From Bacteroidota bacterium (GTDB lineage Bacteria; Bacteroidota; Bacteroidia; Bacteroidales; Rikenellaceae): a stretch of DNA of 57,083 nt. The notes beneath the pieces were generated by a model. The model saw only the letters and a program-made list of their open reading frames with translations. It was not told the DNA's origin and ran no database searches. The DNA lies in the NCBI GenBank assembly GCA_023443765.1, contig JAEZTA010000146.1:1-57083 (forward strand). Direction: 5' to 3'. A program made the position numbers and the translations under genes. Below are positions 42,052 to 49,845 of this stretch, piece by piece (within the stretch, counting starts at the first letter, position 1; each line of letters begins with the position of its first letter).

Positions 42052-43836
42052 ATGAAAACATTGACAAAATACATCCTGCCCCTCACACTTGCGCTCCTCG
42101 GGGCGGCCGACATCGGGGCGCAGGAGCTGATCACCAACGTTTACGGACGCGAAACACAGTCGCTCAACGGGAAATGGGACGCTATCGTCGACCTCTACGA
42201 CCAAGGGCGCAAAAACAGGATTTACCTCAACCGCAAACCGGAAGGCAAAACGGATTTCTACGAATATTCGTTCGACAACGGGCTGCGGCTGGACGTTCCC
42301 TCGGACTGGAACAGCCAGATGCCTGAACTGAAATACTACGAAGGCACGGTCTGGTATGCCCGGCGGTTCGACGCCCCGAAGCAGGATGCAAAGCGGCTGT
42401 TCCTCCATTTCGGAGCCGTCAGCTACCGCTGCCGCGTCTACCTCAACGGCGAGGAGATCGGCGCCCACGAAGGCGGCTTCACGCCGTTCCAGATCGAAGT
42501 GACCGGCAAGGTGAAGCCCGCCGGCAACTTCCTGGCCGTCGAGGTCAACAATACCCGTACGCCCGACGCTATGCCGGCAATGGCGTTCGACTGGTGGAAC
42601 TACGGGGGCATCACGCGCGACGTTACGCTCGTCAGCGTTCCCGATGCCTTCATCGAAGACTATTTCATCCGCCTCGACAAGGATTCCGCCGACCGGATAA
42701 CGGCCGACGTGAGGCTGTCGGGCGCCGCCCCGGGCACAACCGTCGGGATCGAAATCCCGGAACTAAAGGTCCGCGAAACCGCCCTCACCGACGACAAGGG
42801 AACGGCCTCCGTATCGTTCCGGGTCAAAAAACTCGAACGCTGGTCGCCCGCAACTCCCAAGCTCTACCGGGTAGTCGTCTCCTCCGGCAGCGACCGCGTG
42901 GAGGAGTTGATCGGGTTCCGCAACGTCCGGGTCGAAGGCGAGGATATTTACCTCAACGGATCGCCCGTGTTCCTCAAGTCCATCAGCTTCCACGAGGAGA
43001 TCCCGCAGCGCATGGGCCGGGCCTTCTCCGAGTCCGACGCCGTGATGCTGCTCTCCGAGGCCCGGGCGCTCGGCTGCAACATGATCCGCCTGGCGCACTA
43101 CCCCCAAAACGAATACATCGTCCGCCTAGCCGAGAAGATGGGCTTCCTGCTCTGGGAGGAGATTCCCATCTGGCAGGGTATCGACTTCGAAAATGCCCGG
43201 ACCCGCGAAAAAGCCGGACGCATGATCCGGGAGATGGTCACGCGCGACAAGAACCGCTGCGCCCTGACGTTCTGGGGCGTGGCCAACGAAACGCAGCCCT
43301 CCGAGGCGCGCAACGCCTTCCTGCGCCACCTGATCGGGTGCTGCCGGGGGATCGACGACACCCGCCTGATCGTGGCGGCCTTCGACCTGGTGCGTTTCGA
43401 CCGCGAACGGCAGTTGTTCGTCATGAACGACCCGTTCATCGAAGAACTGGATGTCGTCGCCATCAACAAATACATGGGGTGGTACCACCCGTGGCCCCTC
43501 ACGCCCGACAAGGCAGTATGGGATGTGGCCCGGGGTAAACCGCTGATCATCTCCGAGTTCGGCGGCGAGGCGCTCTACGGCCAGCACGGCCCGGCCGACG
43601 TGGCCAGCTCCTGGAGCGAGGAATACCAGGAAGCCCTCTACCGCGACAACCTCCGCATGTTCGAAAACATCCCCAACCTACGGGGCGTGTCGCCATGGAT
43701 TCTGTTCGACTTCCGCTCGCCGTTCCGCTTCCACCCCACCAACCAGGACGGCTGGAACCGCAAAGGACTGGTTTCCGACCAGGGATACCGCAAGAAAGCA
43801 TGGTACCTGATGAAAGCATACTACGACAAACACTAA
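42052..43836 (+). CDS. GH2 beta-glucuronidase-type hydrolase
   Basis: A 594-residue exported enzyme with the three-domain GH2 core: sugar-binding jelly roll, Ig-like domain, TIM barrel. The acid/base is Glu413 in GVANETQ and the nucleophile is Glu502 in ISEFGGEAL. NKYMGWY matches the N-x-Y-x-GWY segment of E. coli GUS. Near the C-terminus WNRKGLVSD contains N-x-K-G (Asn569, Lys571), the motif that contacts the glucuronate carboxylate in beta-glucuronidases and is absent from beta-galactosidases. Together with GH88 and CE15 downstream this supports glucuronoside cleavage. Aglycone or glycan preference is unknown. Confidence 0.85.
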   Translation: MKTLTKYILPLTLALLGAADIGAQELITNVYGRETQSLNGKWDAIVDLYDQGRKNRIYLNRKPEGKTDFYEYSFDNGLRLDVPSDWNSQMPELKYYEGTVWYARRFDAPKQDAKRLFLHFGAVSYRCRVYLNGEEIGAHEGGFTPFQIEVTGKVKPAGNFLAVEVNNTRTPDAMPAMAFDWWNYGGITRDVTLVSVPDAFIEDYFIRLDKDSADRITADVRLSGAAPGTTVGIEIPELKVRETALTDDKGTASVSFRVKKLERWSPATPKLYRVVVSSGSDRVEELIGFRNVRVEGEDIYLNGSPVFLKSISFHEEIPQRMGRAFSESDAVMLLSEARALGCNMIRLAHYPQNEYIVRLAEKMGFLLWEEIPIWQGIDFENARTREKAGRMIREMVTRDKNRCALTFWGVANETQPSEARNAFLRHLIGCCRGIDDTRLIVAAFDLVRFDRERQLFVMNDPFIEELDVVAINKYMGWYHPWPLTPDKAVWDVARGKPLIISEFGGEALYGQHGPADVASSWSEEYQEALYRDNLRMFENIPNLRGVSPWILFDFRSPFRFHPTNQDGWNRKGLVSDQGYRKKAWYLMKAYYDKH

Positions 43837-43837
43837 A

Positions 43838-45034
43838 ATGAACATGAAAAAACAATCGATATACATCGCCCTGGCCCTCCTGCTGGCGGGCTGCGCCGGA
43901 GGCGGGCAGAAGCCGCTGAAAAACGTCGTGGACGAAGCATTGGCCCGGGCCGAACAGCAGACGCTGCTGATGGCCGAAAAATACAGCACCCGCGAAGGCC
44001 GCCTGCCGCGCACGTGGGAGAACGGCGAGGATGTTTCGTCGGATTCGCGCTGGTGGTGCAGCGGCTTTTTCCCGGGAACGCTGTGGTACGTCTACGAGAA
44101 CACCCGCAATCCCAAAGTGCTGGAATATGCCCGGATGTACACTTCACGCGTCGAGCGGGAGAAATACACCACCGACAACCACGACGTGGGATTCATGCTC
44201 TATTGTAGTTTCGGCAACGGGCTGCGCCTGACGGGGGACAAAGCCTACGAAGAGGTGCTGCTCACCGGGGCCCGGTCGCTGGCCACGCGCTTCAAACCCG
44301 AAGTGGGGCTGATCCGCTCGTGGGACCACAACCGGGACAAGTGGCAGTACCCGGTCATCATCGACAACATGATGAACCTCGAACTGCTGATGTGGGCCGC
44401 CGATCGTTCGGGCGACAAGTCGCTGCGCGACATGGCCGTTTCGCATGCTGACAAGACGCTGGAACACCACTTCCGCCCCGACTTCAGTTCGTATCACGTG
44501 GTCTCCTACGACACGATCTCGGGACAGCCCCACCTGAAACAGACCCACCAGGGATTCTCCGACGACTCGGCCTGGAGCCGCGGACAGGCGTGGGGACTCT
44601 ACGGCTATACCTGCATGTACCGCCTCACGGGCGACGCCCGCTACCTGCAACATGCCCGCAATATCGCCGGATTCCTCCTCAACCACAAGAATATGCCCGC
44701 CGACGGCATCCCTTACTGGGACTTCGATTCGCCGGACATCCCCTCTACCCCGCGCGACGCCTCGGCCGCTGCGATCATGGCTTCGGCGCTGGTCGAACTG
44801 AGCGGCTTCGTGGAGCCCGCCGAAGGCGAAACATACATGGCTTTCGCCGAAAAGCAGGTCCGCACGCTGGCCTCGCCGGAATACACCGCGCAACCGGGCG
44901 AAAATGGGGATTTCATCCTCCTGCACAGCACCGGGGCTTATCCGTTCTCTTCGGAGGTGGACGTGCCGCTCTCCTATGCCGATTACTATTACCTCGAAGC
45001 GCTCACCCGGATCAAACAGAAACTGCAATCATGA
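43838..45034 (+). CDS. GH88 unsaturated glucuronyl hydrolase lipoprotein
   Basis: Periplasmic lipoprotein of 398 residues (lipobox ending Cys19, LLLAGC) with the alpha/alpha-toroid GH88 sequence. The two catalytic aspartates of Bacillus UGL align with Asp116 in TDNHDVGFM and Asp176 in IIDNMMNLELL; the conserved SRGQAWGLYGYT segment lies near 248-259. The family hydrates the double bond of 4,5-unsaturated glucuronyl residues, releasing them from the oligosaccharide. Such residues usually come from polysaccharide lyases, none of which is visible here. The stop overlaps the start of the next gene (ATGA), 1 base separates it from the GH2 gene. Confidence 0.92.
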   Translation: MNMKKQSIYIALALLLAGCAGGGQKPLKNVVDEALARAEQQTLLMAEKYSTREGRLPRTWENGEDVSSDSRWWCSGFFPGTLWYVYENTRNPKVLEYARMYTSRVEREKYTTDNHDVGFMLYCSFGNGLRLTGDKAYEEVLLTGARSLATRFKPEVGLIRSWDHNRDKWQYPVIIDNMMNLELLMWAADRSGDKSLRDMAVSHADKTLEHHFRPDFSSYHVVSYDTISGQPHLKQTHQGFSDDSAWSRGQAWGLYGYTCMYRLTGDARYLQHARNIAGFLLNHKNMPADGIPYWDFDSPDIPSTPRDASAAAIMASALVELSGFVEPAEGETYMAFAEKQVRTLASPEYTAQPGENGDFILLHSTGAYPFSSEVDVPLSYADYYYLEALTRIKQKLQS

Positions 45035-46296
45035 CCGCCGTGAAGAGATACGCGTTGCTTGTGCCGTGCTGCCTCTGCCTGTTCTGCGCCCGGGCGCAGG
45101 AATCTGCGATGAATTACGACGAATCGCTGGTCCCGGCCTACGTCCTGCCCGACCCGCTGACGTGCTCCGACGGCGAAAAGGTGACCGACGCCGGAACGTG
45201 GACCTCGAAGCGCCGCCCCGAACTGCTGGCGCTCTTCGAGACGCAGGTTTACGGCAAAGCTCCCGGACGCCCCGAAGGCCTGCATTTCAAGGTGCTGAGC
45301 GAAGACCGCTACACGCTGGGCAACATGGCCACGCGCAAAGAGATCGCCGTTTATTTCACCGAAGACGACGCGCATTTCATGACGATCCTGCTCTACATCC
45401 CCAACAAGCGTACGGACGCCGTTCCGGTCTTCCTGGGGCTGAATTTCAAGGGCAACCACACGATCTGCGACGATCCGCTCGTCACGCCGTCCATTCCCCG
45501 GATGGAACCCGGAAAAGGCCCGTCCGGCGGGTTCCCGCGCGCTGCCGAAGCGTCGCGCTGGCCGGTCGAAATGCTGATCGCCAACGGCTACGGGTTGGCC
45601 ACGGTCTACCGCGGGGACATCGACCCCGATTACGACGACGGATTCCGGAACGGCGTCCACCCGCTGTTCTACCGCGACGGGCAGACCAAACCGGCCCCGG
45701 ACGAATGGGGCACGCTCGCGGCCTGGGCCTGGGGGCTGAGCCGCGCGATGGATTACCTCGAAACCGACGAAGACGTGGACTGCGAACGCGTCGCGGTCAT
45801 CGGGCATTCGCGCCTCGGCAAGGCCGCCCTGTGGGCCGGAGCCTCCGATCCGCGTTTCGCGATGGTCGTCTCCAACGAATCGGGATGCGGGGGCGCCGCA
45901 CTGGCCAGGAGACGCTACGCGGAAACCGTCGCCCGGATTAACCGCCTGTTCCCGCACTGGTTCTGCGAAAACTACAAGCAGTACGCCGGTAATGAAGACG
46001 CGCTGCCCGTCGACCAGCACGAACTGATCGCGCTCGTGGCCCCGCGCCCGGTCTACATCGCCAGCGCCGCCGAAGACAAGTGGGCCGACATCCGGGGCGA
46101 ATACCTCGCAGGAGTCCATGCTACCCCGGTTTACGAGCTTTTCGGGCTGGAAGGGCTCACCGGAACCGACCTGCCCGAAAACGATGCTCCCGAACTGTCG
46201 GGATACATCGGCTACCACGTCCGGTCGGGCGACCACGACATCACGCCCTACGACTGGCAGCAGTTCGTGAAATTTGCAGACAAACACCTGAAATAA
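45031..46296 (+). CDS. CE15 glucuronoyl esterase
   Basis: Exported alpha/beta hydrolase, 421 residues, starting at the ATG that overlaps the GH88 stop; upstream in-frame codons lie inside GH88. CE15 motifs: catalytic Ser260 in IGHSRLGKAALWAGA, Glu283 in VVSNESGCGGAAL, catalytic His402 in RSGDHDITPYDW. CE15 enzymes cleave esters between glucuronic acid and alcohols, best known for lignin-glucuronoxylan links. The start codon overlap indicates translational coupling with GH88, and both fit a glucuronate-rich substrate. Confidence 0.93.
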   Translation: MTAVKRYALLVPCCLCLFCARAQESAMNYDESLVPAYVLPDPLTCSDGEKVTDAGTWTSKRRPELLALFETQVYGKAPGRPEGLHFKVLSEDRYTLGNMATRKEIAVYFTEDDAHFMTILLYIPNKRTDAVPVFLGLNFKGNHTICDDPLVTPSIPRMEPGKGPSGGFPRAAEASRWPVEMLIANGYGLATVYRGDIDPDYDDGFRNGVHPLFYRDGQTKPAPDEWGTLAAWAWGLSRAMDYLETDEDVDCERVAVIGHSRLGKAALWAGASDPRFAMVVSNESGCGGAALARRRYAETVARINRLFPHWFCENYKQYAGNEDALPVDQHELIALVAPRPVYIASAAEDKWADIRGEYLAGVHATPVYELFGLEGLTGTDLPENDAPELSGYIGYHVRSGDHDITPYDWQQFVKFADKHLK

Positions 46297-46329
46297 CCCT
46301 ATTCCGATAATCTAAAACAACACCTATAC

Positions 46330-49047
46330 ATGAAAAACCGGTTTATAAAACTGCTCCTTGCAGCCGTATTCCTGGGGTCGCTTGCCCCGGCGGCAGCCCA
46401 GACCCGCGAGATCGACCTCGCGGGAGAATGGAGGTTCCAGACGGATGTGATGGATTTCCGCCGGGGATCGCTCTCACCGAGGTATAACCACCAACTGCAG
46501 GAGACGATCACGCTTCCCGGCATCACCGACGACTACAAGATCGGCTACCAATCGCCCTACCGCCACGTCGACCGCCTCACGCGCGTCTACGAGTACATGG
46601 GCCCCGCGTGGTACCAGCGTGACATCGAGTTCCCGGCCGAGTGGAAAGGCAAGTGCATCTTCCTCTATTTCGAGCGCACTCACTGGCTCAGTTCGGTGTG
46701 GGTCGACACCAAGGAGGTGAGCCGCCTCGACTACATCAGCGTCCCGCACAACCACGACCTCACCGGATTCGTCACCCCGGGCAAGACGCACCGCATCACG
46801 GTCTGCATCGACAACCGGTTCCAGTACAACACCCACAAATGGAACCACGCCCACACTGAATTCACGCAGATCAACTGGAACGGCATCCTCGGCGAGATGA
46901 AACTCGTGGCCGTAGACCCCGTCTACGTCGACGACATGCAGCTCTATCCCGACCTCGCGGCCAACAGCGTCGAGGTCCGCATGGCCATCGACAACCGCAC
47001 GAAGAAGCCCTTCGAAGGCAAGGCGCTGCTCACCGTCTCGGGCAACGGCCTCAGCGTGACGAAAGAAGTCCCCGTCAGCAGCGACGCTGCGGAACTCCGC
47101 CTCTCGGAAACCATCCCCCTGGGAAAAGAGGTGAAACGCTGGGACGAATTCAACCCAAACCTCTACACCGTGGAGTGCCGGCTGCTCACCAGCGCCGGAA
47201 AGGACTCCTACGAGCACCGGAAGTCGGCGACGTTCGGCATGCGCGAAGTGACGCAGGGCCGCAACCACATCGAACTCAACGGGCGTCCGCTCCACCTGCG
47301 CGGGACCGTCGAGAACGCCGTGTTCCCGAAAACAGGCCACGCCCCGCTCGGCGACGCCGAATGGGAGCGGATCATGCTCATCCTGAAGGACTACGGGCTG
47401 AACCACATGCGTTTCCACTCGTGGTGTCCCCCGGCCGCTGCTTTCCGCATGGCCGATAAACACGGCATCTACTTCGAAGTCGAAATGCCGATGTGGGGCA
47501 AGGACGCCGAGCCGGACGAGGCGCGCTACGACTTCTTCCGGCGCGAAATGCGGGCCATCCTCAAAGAGTACGGCAACCACCCCTCGTTCGTCCTCTACTG
47601 CAACGGCAACGAGATCACGGGCAACTTCGACTTCATCGAGGAGCTGACCGCCGACGGGCGCGAACTCGACAACCGCCACCTTTACAGCGGTTCGACGGCC
47701 CGCACGCGCGTTCCCTCCGACCAGTACTACGTTTCGCAGCAGACCAACAAAGGCCCCGTGAAGGTCTACGAAGGACTGCCCTCGACCGACTGGGACCGCA
47801 GCAGCGAATCAGACGTGGACGTACCCGTAATCTCCCACGAATCGGGACAGCGGTGCATCTACCCCGACTTCCGCGAGATCGAAAAATTCACGGGGCCCGT
47901 CCAGGCACGCAATTTCGAACTCTGGCGCGAAATGCTCGACGCCAACGGCATGCTCGACCAGGCCCACGACTTCTTCCGGGCTTCGGGCGCACTGACCGTC
48001 GTGGAATACAAAGCCGTGATCGAGGCGCTGCTCCGCTCCTCCAAATCGGCCGGGTTCCAGCTGCTTTCGCTCAACGACTTCCCGGGACAGGGCTATGCCC
48101 CGGTGGGCGTGCTCGACCCCTTCTGGGACTCCAAAGGGCTGGTTACGCCCGAACAGTGGCGGGCCTTCTGCGCTCCGACCGTGGCGCTGCTCCGCTACCC
48201 GAAAAGCGCCTGGTTCGACGACGAGACGTTCACCGCGAAAGCCGAAGTCTACAACTTCGGTGCAGCCGCACTCAAAAATGCGAAAATCCGCTGGTCGCTG
48301 ACCGACGACAGCGGGAAAACGCTCGCCAAGGGCAGCCTCAAACCGCAGACGATCGGCATCGACGACGTTTTCCCCGCCGGGGAGTTCTCGATTCCGCTCA
48401 ACAAGGTCACGGGCCCGCAGAAACTCACCGTCCACCTGAGCGTCGGCGAGAAGGTAAACAACAGCTGGGACATCTGGGTCTACCCGCGCAATGCGTCGCT
48501 CATGCAGTCGGACGCCGAAGTGCTTTACACGACGGAGTTCGGCGAGCAGGCGAAACAATACCTCAGGCAGGGAAAAAAGGTCGTCCTGACCCCCGCGCTG
48601 AACAAGGTCAAAGGGCGTAAATCGACCTTCCACAACCATTTCTGGAACCCGATCATGTTCGCCTGGGCGCCCATGACCATCGGCTGCCTGATCCACAGCG
48701 AGGAGCCTGTATTCGCCGACTTCCCGACCTCCTACCACACCGACTGGCAGTGGTGGGACATCCTGGAGAACGCCAAGGTGATCGAGATGCAGCAGACCCC
48801 GCGCGAACTCAGGCCGTTCATCCAGGTCATCGACAGCTTCGACAACAACGAAAAACTCGGTATCGGCTTCGAAGCGCAGGTCGGCGGCGGAAAACTGCTC
48901 GTCCTGGCGGTCGACACCCAGAAGAAGATGGACCAGCGTCCCGCAACCCGCCAGCTGCTCAAAAGCATCGACAACTACGTCCGCAGCGAGCGTTTCGCCC
49001 CCGGGGTCGCGCTCGACGAGTCGTTCATCGCCTCTTTCATGCGCTAA
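46330..49047 (+). CDS. GH2-family glycoside hydrolase (long form)
   Basis: A 905-residue exported protein with GH2 sugar-binding, Ig-like and TIM-barrel domains. Acid/base Glu428 in YCNGNEITG; probable nucleophile Glu504 in VISHESGQ. Residues about 690-900 form an extra C-terminal domain with an alpha/beta, amidotransferase-like pattern seen in several Bacteroidota GH2 proteins. It lacks N-x-K-G, so a beta-glucuronidase role is not supported; the exact specificity cannot be read from the sequence. It is 33 bases after CE15. Confidence 0.85.
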   Translation: MKNRFIKLLLAAVFLGSLAPAAAQTREIDLAGEWRFQTDVMDFRRGSLSPRYNHQLQETITLPGITDDYKIGYQSPYRHVDRLTRVYEYMGPAWYQRDIEFPAEWKGKCIFLYFERTHWLSSVWVDTKEVSRLDYISVPHNHDLTGFVTPGKTHRITVCIDNRFQYNTHKWNHAHTEFTQINWNGILGEMKLVAVDPVYVDDMQLYPDLAANSVEVRMAIDNRTKKPFEGKALLTVSGNGLSVTKEVPVSSDAAELRLSETIPLGKEVKRWDEFNPNLYTVECRLLTSAGKDSYEHRKSATFGMREVTQGRNHIELNGRPLHLRGTVENAVFPKTGHAPLGDAEWERIMLILKDYGLNHMRFHSWCPPAAAFRMADKHGIYFEVEMPMWGKDAEPDEARYDFFRREMRAILKEYGNHPSFVLYCNGNEITGNFDFIEELTADGRELDNRHLYSGSTARTRVPSDQYYVSQQTNKGPVKVYEGLPSTDWDRSSESDVDVPVISHESGQRCIYPDFREIEKFTGPVQARNFELWREMLDANGMLDQAHDFFRASGALTVVEYKAVIEALLRSSKSAGFQLLSLNDFPGQGYAPVGVLDPFWDSKGLVTPEQWRAFCAPTVALLRYPKSAWFDDETFTAKAEVYNFGAAALKNAKIRWSLTDDSGKTLAKGSLKPQTIGIDDVFPAGEFSIPLNKVTGPQKLTVHLSVGEKVNNSWDIWVYPRNASLMQSDAEVLYTTEFGEQAKQYLRQGKKVVLTPALNKVKGRKSTFHNHFWNPIMFAWAPMTIGCLIHSEEPVFADFPTSYHTDWQWWDILENAKVIEMQQTPRELRPFIQVIDSFDNNEKLGIGFEAQVGGGKLLVLAVDTQKKMDQRPATRQLLKSIDNYVRSERFAPGVALDESFIASFMR

Positions 49048-49059
49048 CAATGCACAGTT

Positions 49060-49833
49060 ATGAATAAGATAGTCCTCCTGCTCTGCGCCCTCGCCGCCGG
49101 TATTTTCCGGGGAGGGGCGCAGGAGCTGAAAATGACCGAATGCGCCCCTCTGACGCAGGTTTACGGGGAGATCAGCGAATCCGAAGAGCTGCTCCCGATG
49201 AACGACGTGGGGGTGGAATTCGGGTACGTCCTCTACGAAGCCACGGTCTCTGTTCCCGGGGAGGACGCCCTGCTCGAACTGGAAAACGTGCGGGATTACG
49301 CCGCAGTTTACCTCGACGACGCCTTCCAGGGTACCGTGACCGACGGCCGGAAGACGCTCGAACTGAAAGCGACGCCCGGTCCCCGGATCCTGCGGCTTTA
49401 TGTCGAAAACATCGGCCGCATCACCTACGGCCCCGAAATCCTCGACAACTCGAAGGGGCTGTTCGGCAGCGCCCGCATCGGCGGCGAAGAGATCGCCGAC
49501 TGGAAGATCATCCCGCTGGAGGTGCGCGACACCGATCCGGAAACGCTGGAATTCAGCCCTATCGGAACGTGCGACGGACCCAACTTCCGCCGCGGATATT
49601 TCGACCTTACGACGCAGGGCCGTGCCTACCTCGACGTGTCGGGATGGGGCATGGGCGAGGTGTGGATCAACGGCCGTTACCTCGGGTCGTTCTGGGACGA
49701 GGAAAAACAGCAGTCGATCCTGATTCCCGATGAAATACTCACGGACAAGGGAAACCGCATCGTCGTTTTCGACATCAAAAACAACGATCCCCGTTCGACG
49801 ATGTGCCTCTCGGACAAACCCGTGTTCAAATAA
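49060..49833 (+). CDS. Exported protein of GH35 C-terminal sandwich domains without catalytic barrel
   Basis: A 257-residue protein with its own signal peptide (about 1-21, ending GGAQE). The mature part matches the C-terminal jelly-roll domains of GH35 beta-galactosidases: EFGYVLYEATV (family YGFVLYRT), YVENIGRITYGPEILDNSKG (family VENMGRVNYG with LDRKG), and YLDVSGWGMGEVWINGRYLG (family LDMSGWGKGVVWVNGHNLGR). The GH35 TIM barrel and its glutamates are absent, and no GH35 barrel is encoded nearby. The frame is intact and evenly spaced within the operon (12 bases on each side), so it appears functional, perhaps as a carbohydrate-binding or accessory subunit. Confidence 0.8.
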   Translation: MNKIVLLLCALAAGIFRGGAQELKMTECAPLTQVYGEISESEELLPMNDVGVEFGYVLYEATVSVPGEDALLELENVRDYAAVYLDDAFQGTVTDGRKTLELKATPGPRILRLYVENIGRITYGPEILDNSKGLFGSARIGGEEIADWKIIPLEVRDTDPETLEFSPIGTCDGPNFRRGYFDLTTQGRAYLDVSGWGMGEVWINGRYLGSFWDEEKQQSILIPDEILTDKGNRIVVFDIKNNDPRSTMCLSDKPVFK

Positions 49834-49845
49834 CAACTACAAGCG

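Noticed and set aside
44590..45030. Upstream extension of the CE15 frame inside GH88
   Set aside because: It is the shifted frame of GH88; the ATG at 45031 opens a proper signal peptide.
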